Of a stretch of 64,000 nucleotides of DNA, positions 23,039 through 35,900 are shown one piece after another. The stretch covers positions 40,047-104,046 of the forward strand of contig JAPJBO010000810.1 of NCBI GenBank assembly GCA_030068145.1. Direction: 5' to 3'. Each line of letters begins with the position of its first letter. The first letter of the stretch is position 1. This DNA is from Diplonema papillatum. Lineage: Eukaryota; Euglenozoa; Diplonemea; Diplonemida; Diplonemidae. Below the pieces are notes generated by a model. That model did not search any database. It was not told the origin of the DNA and worked only from the letters and a program-made list of their open reading frames with translations. The position numbers were made by a program, and so were the translations under genes.

Positions 23039-23097
23039 TACAGGGGGGGGCTAAATACAATTGTCTCGGAATACATTGTATTTAGCCCCCCCCTGTA
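23039..23097. mobile_element. 59-bp near-perfect palindromic MITE
   Basis: TACAGGGGGGGGCTAAATAC and then AAT face their exact reverse complement across a 13-base loop (arms 23 nt). TA at both tips suggests a TA target duplication. A related tip, TACAGGGGGGGGCCAATTAC in reverse complement, ends at about 30245. Confidence 0.75.
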
Positions 23098-23948
23098 TGG
23101 GACCAGTTGCGTTGAACGACTTCTTTCGCGAAGGACTGGGTGCTCCCGCGACAATACGTGAGCTCCTTCAGCTCCGGAGAGAGTGTACTCCAAAAGGAAG
23201 AAGGACGCGGTCGTGAACCGGAACGATTTCCTTCTGGCCCTAACCCGAGCGGGTCTGAGCCCGCTGACCCTCACTCCTCCCTCAAAACGTCTGTTGTAGG
23301 CGAGCAGCTATCTTTCCCGAGCCAAACCAGCATTTCCATGCTGCTTTGCCCCACCTCTCCTCCTGCCCGGTTGCGGTATATGCGGCGTTCGACGCCGCCC
23401 CGAGTTCCGTCAACCGTTTGCCCGTTTGCTGTCGTTGCCTCACACGGGCGCGTGCGGCCGCTAGCATACGCACACACACAGCACCCGTGGACCGTAGTGG
23501 TACGTGGTAGGATACTACCACTACGTGTTGTCGGGCTACAAACGGCTGGTATGTAAGTGCGTACGCGGCAGCACGCGTAGTACTTTTGAGTGCATTAACC
23601 ACATGGATTATCATGCACTCACACGCGTAGCACTACCATCAGCAGAGGCTTTTGAACTTTCTGTCATGCGTGCACAGGCCTCGTACCGGGGGGGAAAAAA
23701 AGGCTAGTTCAGCGCTTTCCAAAAACAATACACTTTTTGCACCAAGAAAAGCCGGGTTGGCTCGAATAGAGGCTATTCACATTGCATGTTCATAGGACCT
23801 CCAATTTTGAAAAAAAAAGGAAGGGGGGAGGTGCAGTGTGGGAGTGTTTGGGAGGGGGGGGAAAGGCGGGGATCGTCGTCTCTCTTTCTCTCTGCCCGGG
23901 AACAACCGCGCCGCGTGCGCAGTGCAGCAGCCGCGGGTCTGCAGAGCA

Positions 23949-26900
23949 ATGGGAAAAGGCGCCGTGAAGGTTGTTCTGCGGACGCGTCCGACCGAGTACT
24001 TCGCCGCGAACAGCTTGCAGTTCCTCGAAGGCAGCACCGTCGGCTTCTACTACCCGCGCCGGAAGGACAAAGGGCCGCTGAACAACACGCAGGAGCACTA
24101 CTCGTTCCGCCTCGACGACATTCTGCACAACGCGAGCCAGGAGCGTGTCTTCGACGCGACGTGCCGAAACATCGTGGACAGCGTCGTGCAAGGCTTCAAT
24201 GGCACCATCATGGCCTACGGCCAGACCGGCGCGGGGAAGACGTACACCATGACAGGTACTCATTCTTTGTTTTATTATCTTCAATGGCACCATCATGGCC
24301 TACGGCCAGACCGGCGCGGGGAAGACGTACACCATGACAGGTACTCATTCTTTGTTTTATTATCTTCAATGGCACCATCATGGCCTACGGCCAGACCGGC
24401 GCGGGGAAGACGTACACCATGACAGGTACTCATTCTTTGTTTTATTATCTTCAATGGCACCATCATGGCCTACGGCCAGACCGGCGCGGGGAAGACGTAC
24501 ACCATGACAGGTACTCATTCTTTATTTTATTATCGGGGTCAACCTTTTTGTACGAGTACACGTCTTCTTTTCGAAGGAGTTCCTGAGCGGTTGTAGAGGT
24601 TGACTAATTAACGAATCTTCATTTTCTTTTCACTTGCTGTCACAGTTAGTCGCGTGTGAAAATGACGACCTCTTTTTTTGTCGTGCTTCTCGTGGTTGCG
24701 GTGTGGTAATGAGATGACGAGCTATGAAGACCCGCCGGACAACCCAGCACCGCTGTCGGACAGTGTCCTTTACCCCCCCCCCCCCCCCCCCCCCCCCTTA
24801 TCTTCCGGAAAAGAAGGGTTACGCGAACCCCCGAAAAAATAATTACCCCCCAAAAAAAAAATACAGAAAAAAACAAAAACACAAACCGACGGTGACCCCC
24901 AAAACCTTTTTCAACCTTTCCAACACCCTTCAAGCTAAACCATTATACAACGGCCCCCCCCCCCCCCTGGAGCCTCCTTTACCCCCCCCCCCCTGGAAAT
25001 TACCCCCCTCGGCCAAAATTTAGGCCTCAGGGGGGGGGGGGGGGTAAATGACAACGAATTATACTGATTATATTAAGATTTTCCCCCCAGTTCTGTTTAC
25101 TAGTAGTAACCCGCGCCGCACGTCTATAAAACCCTCCAGGCGGCACTGACTTTCGTAGCCGCGGGTTGATTCCACGGGCGGTCACCGACGTCTTCAGCTC
25201 GATAGCGCACCTGCCTGAAAAGGCATTCGACGTCGAGGTGTCGTACGTGGAGATCTACAACGAGAAGATAATCGACCTCCTGGATGACGCGGACAGCGCG
25301 GAGCCCGTCGGGACCGCGCACCTCGCGATCCAAGAGGACTCGACCGGAATTTCGGTCAAGGGGCTCACCAAGCGCGCGGCGAAGTCGGAGGCCGAGGCAC
25401 TGAGCCACCTGTTCGACGGGAACAACCGGCGGATGGTCAGCAACCACGCGACGAACAACGCGTCGTCGCGGTCGCATTGCATCTTCACGCTGCACGTCAA
25501 GTCCAGGTCCCGCGTGGAGTCCGACTCGCACATCCTCGCGAGCAAGCTGAACCTTGTCGATCTCGCCGGGAGTGAACGGGTGGCGAAGACTGGTTCCGAA
25601 GGGTCGACGCTGCGAGAGGCAACGTACATCAACAAGTCGCTGTCGTTCCTCGAGCAAGTCGTCATCGCCCTGGGGTCCCAGGGGAGGTCGCACGTGCCTT
25701 ACCGGCAGTGCAAGCTGACTAACGTCTTGAAGGACAGCATCGGCGGGAACTGCAAAACCGTCATGATCGCGAACGCCTGGGGCGAGGAGCAACACCTGGA
25801 CGAGACTTTGTCCACCCTCAAGTTCGCCACCCGGATGATGAAGGTGCAAAACGAGGCGAGCGTCAACGTCGAACTCGACTCCGCGTCGCACATCAAAGCG
25901 CTGCAGCGGCAGATCGCCGAACTCAAGGCGGAGCTGCAGATGCAGAACCAGCTCCACGGCAAAAGCCACGTAAAGTACGACGCTTTTTCCGACGAGGAGC
26001 GCTTCGAGCTTGAAAAGAAGGTGGAGCAGTACCTGGCGGGTGTGCTTTCGTACTTTAGAACTCCTCCCTTGCTCCTGCTGCAGCCACGTGGAACCACCCT
26101 TTTAGAACGCGCAGCGTTTAAACGATAATCTTGTTGTCAAGACTCATCGTCTTGCTGACAAGAGCCAGCCCCGGAGTTTCAAGCGAAGCGCTTCACTCGG
26201 AAAAAACAGGCACCTGGGCATTCCCAGCAGAACTTGGCTGTCTAAGCATCGAACTAGAGATTCTCCCTCCGCCGATCGCAAGGCGCGCGTGCGAAACTCT
26301 GTAGCTGAGCGGAAACTCCCGCTCCTTGCCAACTCGCCTCTCTCCCTCTTTCGCTCTGGAAATGAATGCGAGCCCCCCTGATTCAACGAGCTGCTCATTT
26401 GTTATGTGGACCAACAACACCCAGGAAGCACCGACGACATCGAAATTCGTAACCTCCGGGATGTCAAGGAGTACTTCAAGTTGTTCAAGGCGTGTGTGGC
26501 GCGGGCGACCGCAGAGGCCGAGGAGCGCTTGCGGGGGAAGTTTGAGCTGACCGAAAGGAGCAACGCCGTCGAAGCCGCTGCTGTGCAGGGCGGCGGTGCC
26601 CCGGGGGGGCTGGGCGGAGTAGGTGAGCTGGACGGCGCGGCGGGCTTCGGCGTGGGTACCGGAGCGGCAGCCAAAAACATCAAGCAAGCGTTGGCTGGGT
26701 CCCCGAAGGGTGGGAGTGCCAGCATGATCCCGAGACCACCTTCGGACAACATCATCCCTCAAGACGCCACCTGCGCCCGGACCACCACTGTATGCGCTTT
26801 CTTGCCTGCCGCCGTCTACCAACATGAGCTAATTCGCCTGCTGTGAAAGCGTGCCCCACTACGTGTCTGCTCTGTACTTGAACTCCGCCTGACACTGTCA

Positions 26901-29900
26901 TGCAAACCCGTGCACTAAATAGAGCCGGTCAAAACCGAAAATCAAGAATCCAACAAAAATTGGTGGCGGTCACAAACAGTCCCGGACATGGCTAGCCATA
27001 ACCCATAACGAAAGCGTGCACTAAATATACAACCCGTAACCACATAGCCCTTTCTTGCTCCAAGAGAAGCCATTCATGAACGGTCACACGGAGACCCTAA
27101 AACCCCGGAATTTCAAGCGAACTTTAACTCTAAAAATCAGCTTCCCAATCGATCGGACGCCTACGAAGACTTCAAGCAAAACGAAGGCGCGGAGCTGGTG
27201 AAGAACATGAAAAACTCCTTGACCCGCTTGAAGGAGCTGAAGCAGGAGGGCAGCGACCTCACTTCGGCGGCCGCAAACTTGAAAGCCGAGATCGAAATAC
27301 TCAAGAAAACGCTCGAAAAAGCAGAAGTCGAGGCTGGCGACGACGACAATGCCGACGAGGAGACATTCGCAGGCTACGAGGAACTCAAGCGGAAGCGGCT
27401 AGCCTTCCGAGACATCCACGAGAACGTATGCCGGTTGCGGCTGGAGAGAGAGTCAGCGCAGAAACTCTTGAATCAAGCCCGCCAGCAACTCATCACGAAC
27501 TTTGAGAACTGGTACGAGAAGACGTACAACGCCAGCGCGGGTAATGGAAAGTCTGCAGCTCCTGACGAAGAGGTTTGCCGCTTGCACTTTTTAGCCACAG
27601 CAAGCCGAACTTTAACTGCTGCCTCCAGTCTCGCTGGGCGCCGGTCTTTACCGGCGCACATGTACTTGGTCTTCGGTCTATTTTTCACCGTAAAATTCCC
27701 TGACTTGGGTCCCCAACTTGGGTCCCAAACTTGCCCAAAATCTTTACCGTTATGAGCATCAGCCCCTGACCATAGCTGTCAGCCAGTGGCTCCTGGGGCC
27801 GGGTTTGATTCCCGGGTCTATTTTTCACGGATCTCTTCATCGAAGCTGATCGCGAGCAAAACTTTGTCGACAAAGGTCTGCTACGCGGACCAGCAACAGA
27901 ATGCCACCAGCCAGGGGATCGATACCGTCCGTGTTCAATGCACACCTGATCAGGCTGGTGGTTTCTACGCCCGGTGCCCTGCAAATTGTAAAAACTACTG
28001 ACCACGCACATAGTTTTCTGTCTCCGGGTCTATTTTTCACGGATCTCTTCATCGGAGCTGTTCGCAAGCAAAAATTCGTCGGAAAAGGTCTGCTATGTGG
28101 ACCAGCGGGAAAATGTCGCCAACCAGGGGATCGAAACCCGTTCTTCCCAGTGCACACCGGTGGTTTCCACGCCCGGTGCCCTGCATCTTGCACGGACCCA
28201 CGAACAATGCACATACTTTTTCGTTTCCGGGTCTATTTTTCACAGTTCTTTTCATCGGAGCTGATTGCGAGCAAAAATTCGTCGAAAAAGGTCAGCGGGA
28301 AAAAGTTACCAACCAGGGGGTCGATACCCGTCTTGCTCGATGCCCACCTGGTGGTTTCCACACCCGGTGCCCTGCATCATGCACGGACCCACGAACCACG
28401 CGCATACTTTTTCGTTTTCGGGTCTATTTTTCACGGATCTCTTCATTGCAGCTGATCGCGAGCTAAAATTCGTCGAAAAAGGCCTGCCGCGTGGTCCGGC
28501 GGGAAAATGCCACCACCCAGGGGATCGATTCCCGTCCTTCTCAATCCACACGTGGCGGCTTCCACGCCCGGCGCCCTGCAACTTGTAAAGGGCCCCGAAC
28601 CACGCACATAGTTTTTCGTCTCCGGGTCTATTTTTCACGGATCTCTTCATCGGAGCTGAAAACGAGCAAAAACTCGTCGAAAAAGGTTTGCTACATGGAC
28701 CAGCGGGAAAATGTCACCAGCCAGGAAATCGATACCCTGCACACGCCGTGACACGGTCTCGAGAGGGCGGGGGGGGGTACCAGGGGGGGGTTGGGCGACT
28801 CTGAAAACGAGAACGAGGCAGAAAATCTGGTTTCGTCGCAATTTTTTTTGCATTTTTGGGCACCTACCTGAGGCATTCTGACGAAAAAGACGTGAACATA
28901 TTTTCAGTCGTCTGGGCAGCTATTTTAGCTATTTTAGCTATAAATAGCTAAAAATAGCTACTGGGGGGGGGGTCAGCGCTCTTGTTAAGGATCAGCCACT
29001 TTGGCCGGATGGCCGGATAAACCAGACCCCCCCCCCCCCCCCCTCTACAGTGCAGTTGCCTTGGAGGCTGGGTGGTCAAATTCTCTAAGGTGAAATGGTC
29101 AAAATTCCCTGCCAAAAGTGGGCCCACAAAAATTTTCCAAAGTGTGGTATTTGGGGTATTTGGGGCAAAAAAAAATTTTTTTTTTCTGACCGCCCACCGT
29201 GGTGACCACCTTAGAGTGTGACAGGTAGCGTCTCCCCCCTCCACAGTGAAAATAGCCTGAGGGGGGGGGGGGGTCAGCCGGCTGATGGATGGATAGATGG
29301 TTCTTAACAAGATGCCTGGGGGGGGTCAAATCCCATTCACGAGCATTCTCAAAACTTTTTGCCCATTCACGAGCATGCTTGAACTTTTCGCCCATTCACG
29401 AGCATCCTCGAAGTTTTTGCCCATTCACGAGCATGTTTTAACTTTTCGCCCATTCACGAGCACTGCCATTCCCATTCACGAGCATGATTTTTTTTTTAGC
29501 CCATTCACGAGCATTCCTCAATAGTTTTAGCCCATTCACGAGCATAGCCTAACTTTTTGCCCATTCACGAGCATGCTTCAAACTTTTTGCCCATTCACGA
29601 GCATGCTCAAAACTTTTTGCCCATTCACGAGCATGCTCAAAACTTTTTGCCCATTCACGAGCATGCTCAAAACTTTTTGCCCTTCACGCCAATCGTCGGC
29701 ATGGGGGCGATGGCCCATCGGATGGGACATCTTGTTATCCCCAGATTTATCGGTTTATCCGTCTGCCGCAAGCGCTCTCTGTCAGAAAGAGAAAGCAGTA
29801 AGTTCGTCGGACTGCGGTCGCCATGCTGTTGGAAACTCTGATACTGAGCAACCGCCCCAGAAAAAGTGAACCTTAGGCCCAAGTTAGGGCACTCTCCTGC

Positions 29901-32900
29901 CAAGAGTCTTAGCAGGAGTCTTGCCAGGTGTTGGTGGAAACACCCACGCCACGGCATGCACCAGTTGGGTATTTCCGACCCGATGCACGAGAAATCAGGG
30001 CTCGGAGTCCGAACTGCGCTCGAACCTTTCGCTTGTTGTGTGAAGGTTTTCCCTTCAGTTTTTGCTCGGAGTTGCATTGTACTCACTGTGTCATTTAGTC
30101 CCGACAACAACGTGTTTCTAACAGGCAAGCTGCACTTCAATTGTAATACACTAGTGTTTTTTGGGGGGGTCTGAGACCCCCCAATTCCACGCCGTGTATC
30201 GTTATATTACAATTGAACTCAATTGTAATTGGCCCCCCCCTGTAGCTAAGTCTCACACTGACGAAGGTAGCCACAAGGTTTGTGGCTACTTTGTGGCTCC
30301 CAATTAGCCACTAGTGGCTATCTTGTGGCTGACAGCTATGCGCATACCTGAATTATGCACGAATCTGTGTTCACAATACCTTTAGAAAACCGTTTACCCG
30401 TAGTCTGCGGTGTCAGTGACCCAGTGCGCAGCCAGGATACCGAGCCGGGACGCAGCAGCCAACCACAATGCTGGCACCTTGTTCGAGGAACGGATCCGAC
30501 GGAAATCGGAATCGGAAATGGCAAACCCAAAAATGGCTGGGATTTTTTGGATGTATGGGTGGTGAGTTCGAATCCCACCCTGGGCAATTTTCAATGTTCG
30601 AGAATGGGCGGGGTAAACGGGCTAATTCCCATTATAGCACATTTTCTTAACTTTGTGCCCATTATAGAACTGTTCTTAACTTTGTGCCCATTATAGAACT
30701 ATTTTTAACTTTTTGCCCATTCTCGATAACTTTGTGCCCATTATAGAACATTCGCTAACTTTTTGCCCATTATAGAACATTCGCTAAAAATCGTCACTTC
30801 GGGGACTCGATACCACAACCTTCAGGTTTGGTCCAAGTTTTGGGTCAGGTTTTGGGCTCAAGTTTCGGTCCACGCGGGCCCGGTCTGAAGTCTGGGCCTA
30901 ATTACTGGTAGCGCCAGGCCAGTAACCTGGTAACCAGACTGGTCCTGGACCTGGATTATGTCATCATGCCACGGAAAAGCCTCGAACAGACCGGGCGGTC
31001 GGCTCAGAGTCAGACTGCTGTCAGGATGCGTGCAGTCTGGTAGTGTTAGTCTGGCCTCTGGCAGCTGACGCTTGAAGTTGAACTGGTTGTCGTCTATTGA
31101 TGACCAACCCAAGTTTGGGGGACCCAAGTTTGGGACCCAAGTTTGGAACCCAAGTTCGGGACCCAAGTTTGGAACCCAAGTTTGGAACCCAAGTTTGGGA
31201 CCCAAGTTTGGGACCCAAGTTTGGGACCCAAGTTTGGGACCCAAGTTTGGGACCCAAGTTTGGAACGGACCCAAGTTTGGGACCCAAGTTTGGGACCCAA
31301 GTTTGGGACCCAAGTCTGGAACCCAAGTTTTGGGCACAACCTCAGGAAACCGTACTGTTTTGGTATTTCACCCCATTCTTGAATGGATTTCATAGGCTCG
31401 TCACTTCCTGCTGCCGTTGTCAACAGCGTTGATGCCCAGTTGCAGAACCGACTCCTCCGCGTTGGTTGCAAGCATCTTCCTGCGAAAAACAGCTGATTCG
31501 AAGACTTGGCAACTCCTTCAGCCGACTTTCACCCAGCTTTTCTCGGACCCAAAACTTGGAGTCCAAGTTGGACCCAAAGTCGCGGCCAAGATTTGGACTA
31601 AATCCAACCATTGGACCCAAGTTTGGGAACAATGCTGGTCGCGACGGTCGAGACGTGAAAGCAAACATCACGTACGAAGAGTAATAAACCCGTGTGCAGG
31701 TCTCTTCTGCCACGCCGGCGATGCAGAGTACCGCCTGCGTGCTAACACAAACTTGAACTTACTCTTGCCACGAGTCTTGGCAAACTTGGGTCCAAAGTTG
31801 GGAAAAGTAGGCACAAACTCAGGAAACCGTACTGTTCAAGTTTTGGACCAGATTTAGACCAAAACCCGTCCTGACCCGAGTTGGGAACCAAAACGTAGAC
31901 CCAAGATTTTGGCAGCCTGGAGGTTGGGGTATCGAGTCCTAGAAGTGACGATTTAGCAATGTTCTATAATGGGCAAAAAGTTAGCGGAATGTTCTATAAT
32001 GGGCACAAAGTTAGCGGAATGTTCTATAATGGGCACACAGTTATCGAGAATGGGCAAAAAGTTAAAAACAGTTCTATAATGGGCACAAAGTTAGCGACTG
32101 TTCTATAATGGGCAAAAAGTTAAAAACAGTTCTATAACGGGAATTAGCCCGGGGTAAACACCATTCTCACACTTTTTCAACAATTCTTACCATTCTCACA
32201 CGGTTGCAACAAATGCTACCATTCTCACACAGTCGCAACAAATGCTACCATTCTCACACAGTCGCAACAAATGCTACCATTCTCACACAGTCGCAACAAA
32301 TGCTACCATTCTCACACAGTCCAAACAATTTCTTACCATTCTCACACAGTCGCAACAAATGCTACCATTCTCACACAGTCGCAAAAAATGCTACCATTCT
32401 CACACAGTCGCAACAAATGCTACCATTCTCACACAGTCGCGTGTACACACAAAATGATTAGAAAGCTACAGGGCAGTGTGAGGTTTAGCTACAAAAAGCT
32501 ACAGCTAGCTACAGCGTAGCTTTTTGTAGCCTTTTGTAGCTCTTTTTTTTGGGGGGGGTTCCCAGCCCATTCAGGATACTTTTCGCCCCAATTTCTTCAG
32601 TTTCGAAGTTTTCTGGGCATATTTTGGGTTTTCCTGGCACCTGCTTTGCCCTGTGCACTGGGGCCCGCTGCAGTCTACCGAGCCTCAGTGAGGGTCGGTC
32701 ACTCGGTGAGGCTGCAACCACGCAGGCGGCGAGGGTGATGCAGCAGGGAAGTCTGGGGCGCCAGAGTCACGACGGTTCCATGAAGCGAAGCCAATCAGGA
32801 CCCCAACCGCAGAGCGAAGAGCGCTCGAGACAGTGTGGGCCCGGAGCCCCGGCTGGAGCTCTCATTGCACTCCAGAGCCCCGGGCTGAGTCAGGTATTTG

Positions 32901-35900
32901 GCCGGTACCACCACTTACCAACACTTGGGCAGATGCTGCAGTGTGGACTGCCGAAGCCACCGTTTAGACCAGTCACTCCCCGTCGGACGGGCCCCCCAAA
33001 AAGCCCCTCGGGCCTTCTGGGGATTCGCCACAAGAACGCACTCACCCGCCCTTTGGAAGATAGTGGAGACCATTATCAAAGACCGCCCCACGTTCCTCCA
33101 TCGATGGACTCCTCAGTCCGGAGGCTTCCGGTAGGGAGAGGCACAGAGAAGCAGCTCTGCACCGTGACGGCGGCAATCAACCGGAAAAAAGGCCGATTCA
33201 CATGCTGCTCGCCTTCGACCTGGCGCGCGCTTTCGACGGGCAGCACGCTCCCGGCAGGCGGGACCCCCGGGAAGAGCACGCCGCTCAGCACGAATCAACC
33301 CCGACTACTTTACGCGTATTCCCCGGGTGAGAATGCCCAAACTTGACACATTGCAATTCAACTTTGGCCCTTTGGAAAGTTTGGGGTCTTATAATCTTAG
33401 AATTTGAGTGGCGTCGGTTCAAACCCGCCTCTCTGGTCTTTGGTATTTGTTGCGACTGTGTGAGAATGGGGACAATTCCCATTATAGTACACTTCCTTAT
33501 GTTTGTGCCCATTCTCGAACACTATTTAACTTTTTGCCCATTCTCGAACACTCGCTAACTTTTTGCCCATTCTCGAACACTTTTTAACTTTTTGCCCATT
33601 CTCGGTAACTTTGTGCCCATTCTCGAACACTATTTAACTTTTTGCCCATTCTCGAACATTCCAGTTTTTGTGGTGAAAATGTCACTTCCCCGAGACATTT
33701 GCCTCAAGTTTCACCGCGAGAACAGCTGCGTTCACTGATTCGAAGACGGTACCCTTGCTAACTTCAGGCCGCAGCCTCTTCGGCATCTAAACTCGGGTTC
33801 TTGGTTGCTTCAAGCTTCTACACGTGACGGTGGTGTGCGAGCTACAAACCCGGCACAGACTTCACTGAGTTTGCTCGTCTTGCTTGCAAATTGCGCGGCG
33901 GCCATTGAGTGACCTTAGTTCACTGACCTACACCAGGAGAAGCAGCTTGCAACTTTGCAGCAAAGTGATTCAAAAAATTTGACCGAAATTTTTTGGCTCA
34001 AAAATTTTCGGTCAATTTTTGGGTCAAATTTTTTGGGTCAAAAATTTAGGACAAAATTTTTGGGTCAAAAATTTTGGGTCAAAAAAGTTAGGACAAATTT
34101 TTTTCAGAGTTGAAGTGGCGGTTACACTTGGCACATGGCTGCATGATGGCAGGAGAAATGGCTCCTGCCATGCGCCCTGGCGGCTCGCCGGCAATTCCAG
34201 TCTCTCTCTCAGCCTGCCAGCCTGCGGCAGGGAGGACAAGATCCAGTCACCATCCGCCAGCTCCTGATTATTTTCAGACGACTGGCACTTTTTCTTTGCA
34301 GCTTCTACTGTAAGAGTAGCATCACTCAAATCTTGATTGGCTGCGGCGTTACTTACCGCTCTGAGTCTCTCCCGCTCCTCCTCTGGAGTCATTCGTGACG
34401 TCGCGCCCGTCGCTGGTTACTACTCGTGGTAAAACGTAAAACAGTGGCTCTGATTCTGAAGAGGTTTCGGCACAGAATTAGGAAGCGCTACAAGTAGAAC
34501 GGGCTGGTCACTCGCGCATACCTGAATTATGCACGAATCTGTGTTTAGAAAACCGTTTACCCGTAGTCTGCGGTGTCAACACTGTGCTGGCACCTTGTTC
34601 GAGGAACGGATCCAAATGGCGAACCCAAAAATGGCTGGGATTTTTTGGATGTATGGGTGGTGAGTTCGAATCCCACCCTGGGCAAATTTCAATGTTCGAG
34701 AATGGGCAAAAAGTTAGGCGACTGTTCGAGAATGGGCAAAAAGTTAAAAAGTGTTCGAGAATGGGCAAAAAGTTAGCGAGTGTTCGAGAATGGGCAAAAA
34801 GTTAAATTGTGTTCGAGAATGGGAATTAGCCCGTGAGAATGGTAGCATTTGTTGCGACTGTGTGAGAATGGTAACATTTGTTGGAGCTTGTGTGAGAATG
34901 GTAAAATTTGTTGCGACCGTGTGAGAATGGTAAGGTTTGTTGAAACTTGTGTGAGAATGGTAAAAATTTGTTTTTTTGTGTGAGAATGGTATTTGCCCCC
35001 AAATACCATTCTCACACAAAAAAACAAATTTTTACCATTCTCACACAAGTTTCAACAAACCTTACCATTCTCACACGGTCGCAACAAATTTTACCATTCT
35101 CACACAAGCTCCAACAAATGTTACCATTCTCACACAGTCGCAACAAATGCTACCATTCTCACACAGTCGCAACAAATACCAAAGACCAGAGAGGCGGGTT
35201 TGAACCGACGCCACTCAAATTCTAAGATTATAAGACCCCAAACTTTCCAAAGGGCCAAAGTTGAATTGCAATGTGTCAAGTTTGGGCATTCACCCGGGGA
35301 CTACGCGTAAAGTAGTCGGGGTTGATTCGTGCTGAGCGGCGTGCTCTTCCCGGGAGTCCCGCCTGCCGGGAGCGTGCTGCCGAAAGCGCGCGCCAGGTCG
35401 AAGGCGAGCAGCATGTGAATAACAACCGGAAAAAAAGACCTTTTTTCCGGATTGCCGCCGTCACGGTGTAGAGCTGCTTCTCTGTGCCTCTCCCTACCGG
35501 AAGCCTCCGGACTGAGGAGTCCATCGATGGAGGAACGTGGGGCGGTCTTTGATAATGGTCTCCACTATCTTCCAAAGTGCGGGTGCGTTCTTGTGGCGAA
35601 TCCCCAGGAGGCCCCGAGCAGTGTGGGGGCTGGCACCACAGCACCACCGGAGAGCACCGGCCGGTGCTCTCCGGTGCTCTCCGGTGCTGGGGCTGGTATT
35701 TGACTTTACCCACCCCGTAGCAGACCTTTTTCAACGAGTTTTTGCTCGCGAGCAGCTCCGATGAAGAGAGCCGTGAGAAATGGATCCGGCGACCAATAAG
35801 TATGTGCGCGTTTCTTGGGTTCGTACGAGGTAAAGGGCACCGGGTTACGGCGGATACGGAACCCACCAGTTTTGCAATGCTAAATCCCCTGTTTTGTGAC

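Noticed and set aside
24295-24586. Extra kinesin P-loop ORFs as separate motor genes
   Set aside because: They are tandem 85-bp copies inside intron 1 without acceptors or downstream motor sequence.
29323-29690. CRISPR array, suggested by evenly spaced 30-bp repeats
   Set aside because: The repeats are contiguous with no unique spacers, occur as inverted pairs at element ends, and the genome is eukaryotic.
31021-31395. Open frames on both strands across the ACCCAAGTTTGGG array
   Set aside because: They are a by-product of a 13-14 bp tandem repeat without stops; the protein is pure repeat.
33180-33320. A FDLARAFD word in element B resembling a reverse transcriptase motif
   Set aside because: The surrounding frame lacks other RT blocks and is not conserved in the mirrored arm; probably chance.
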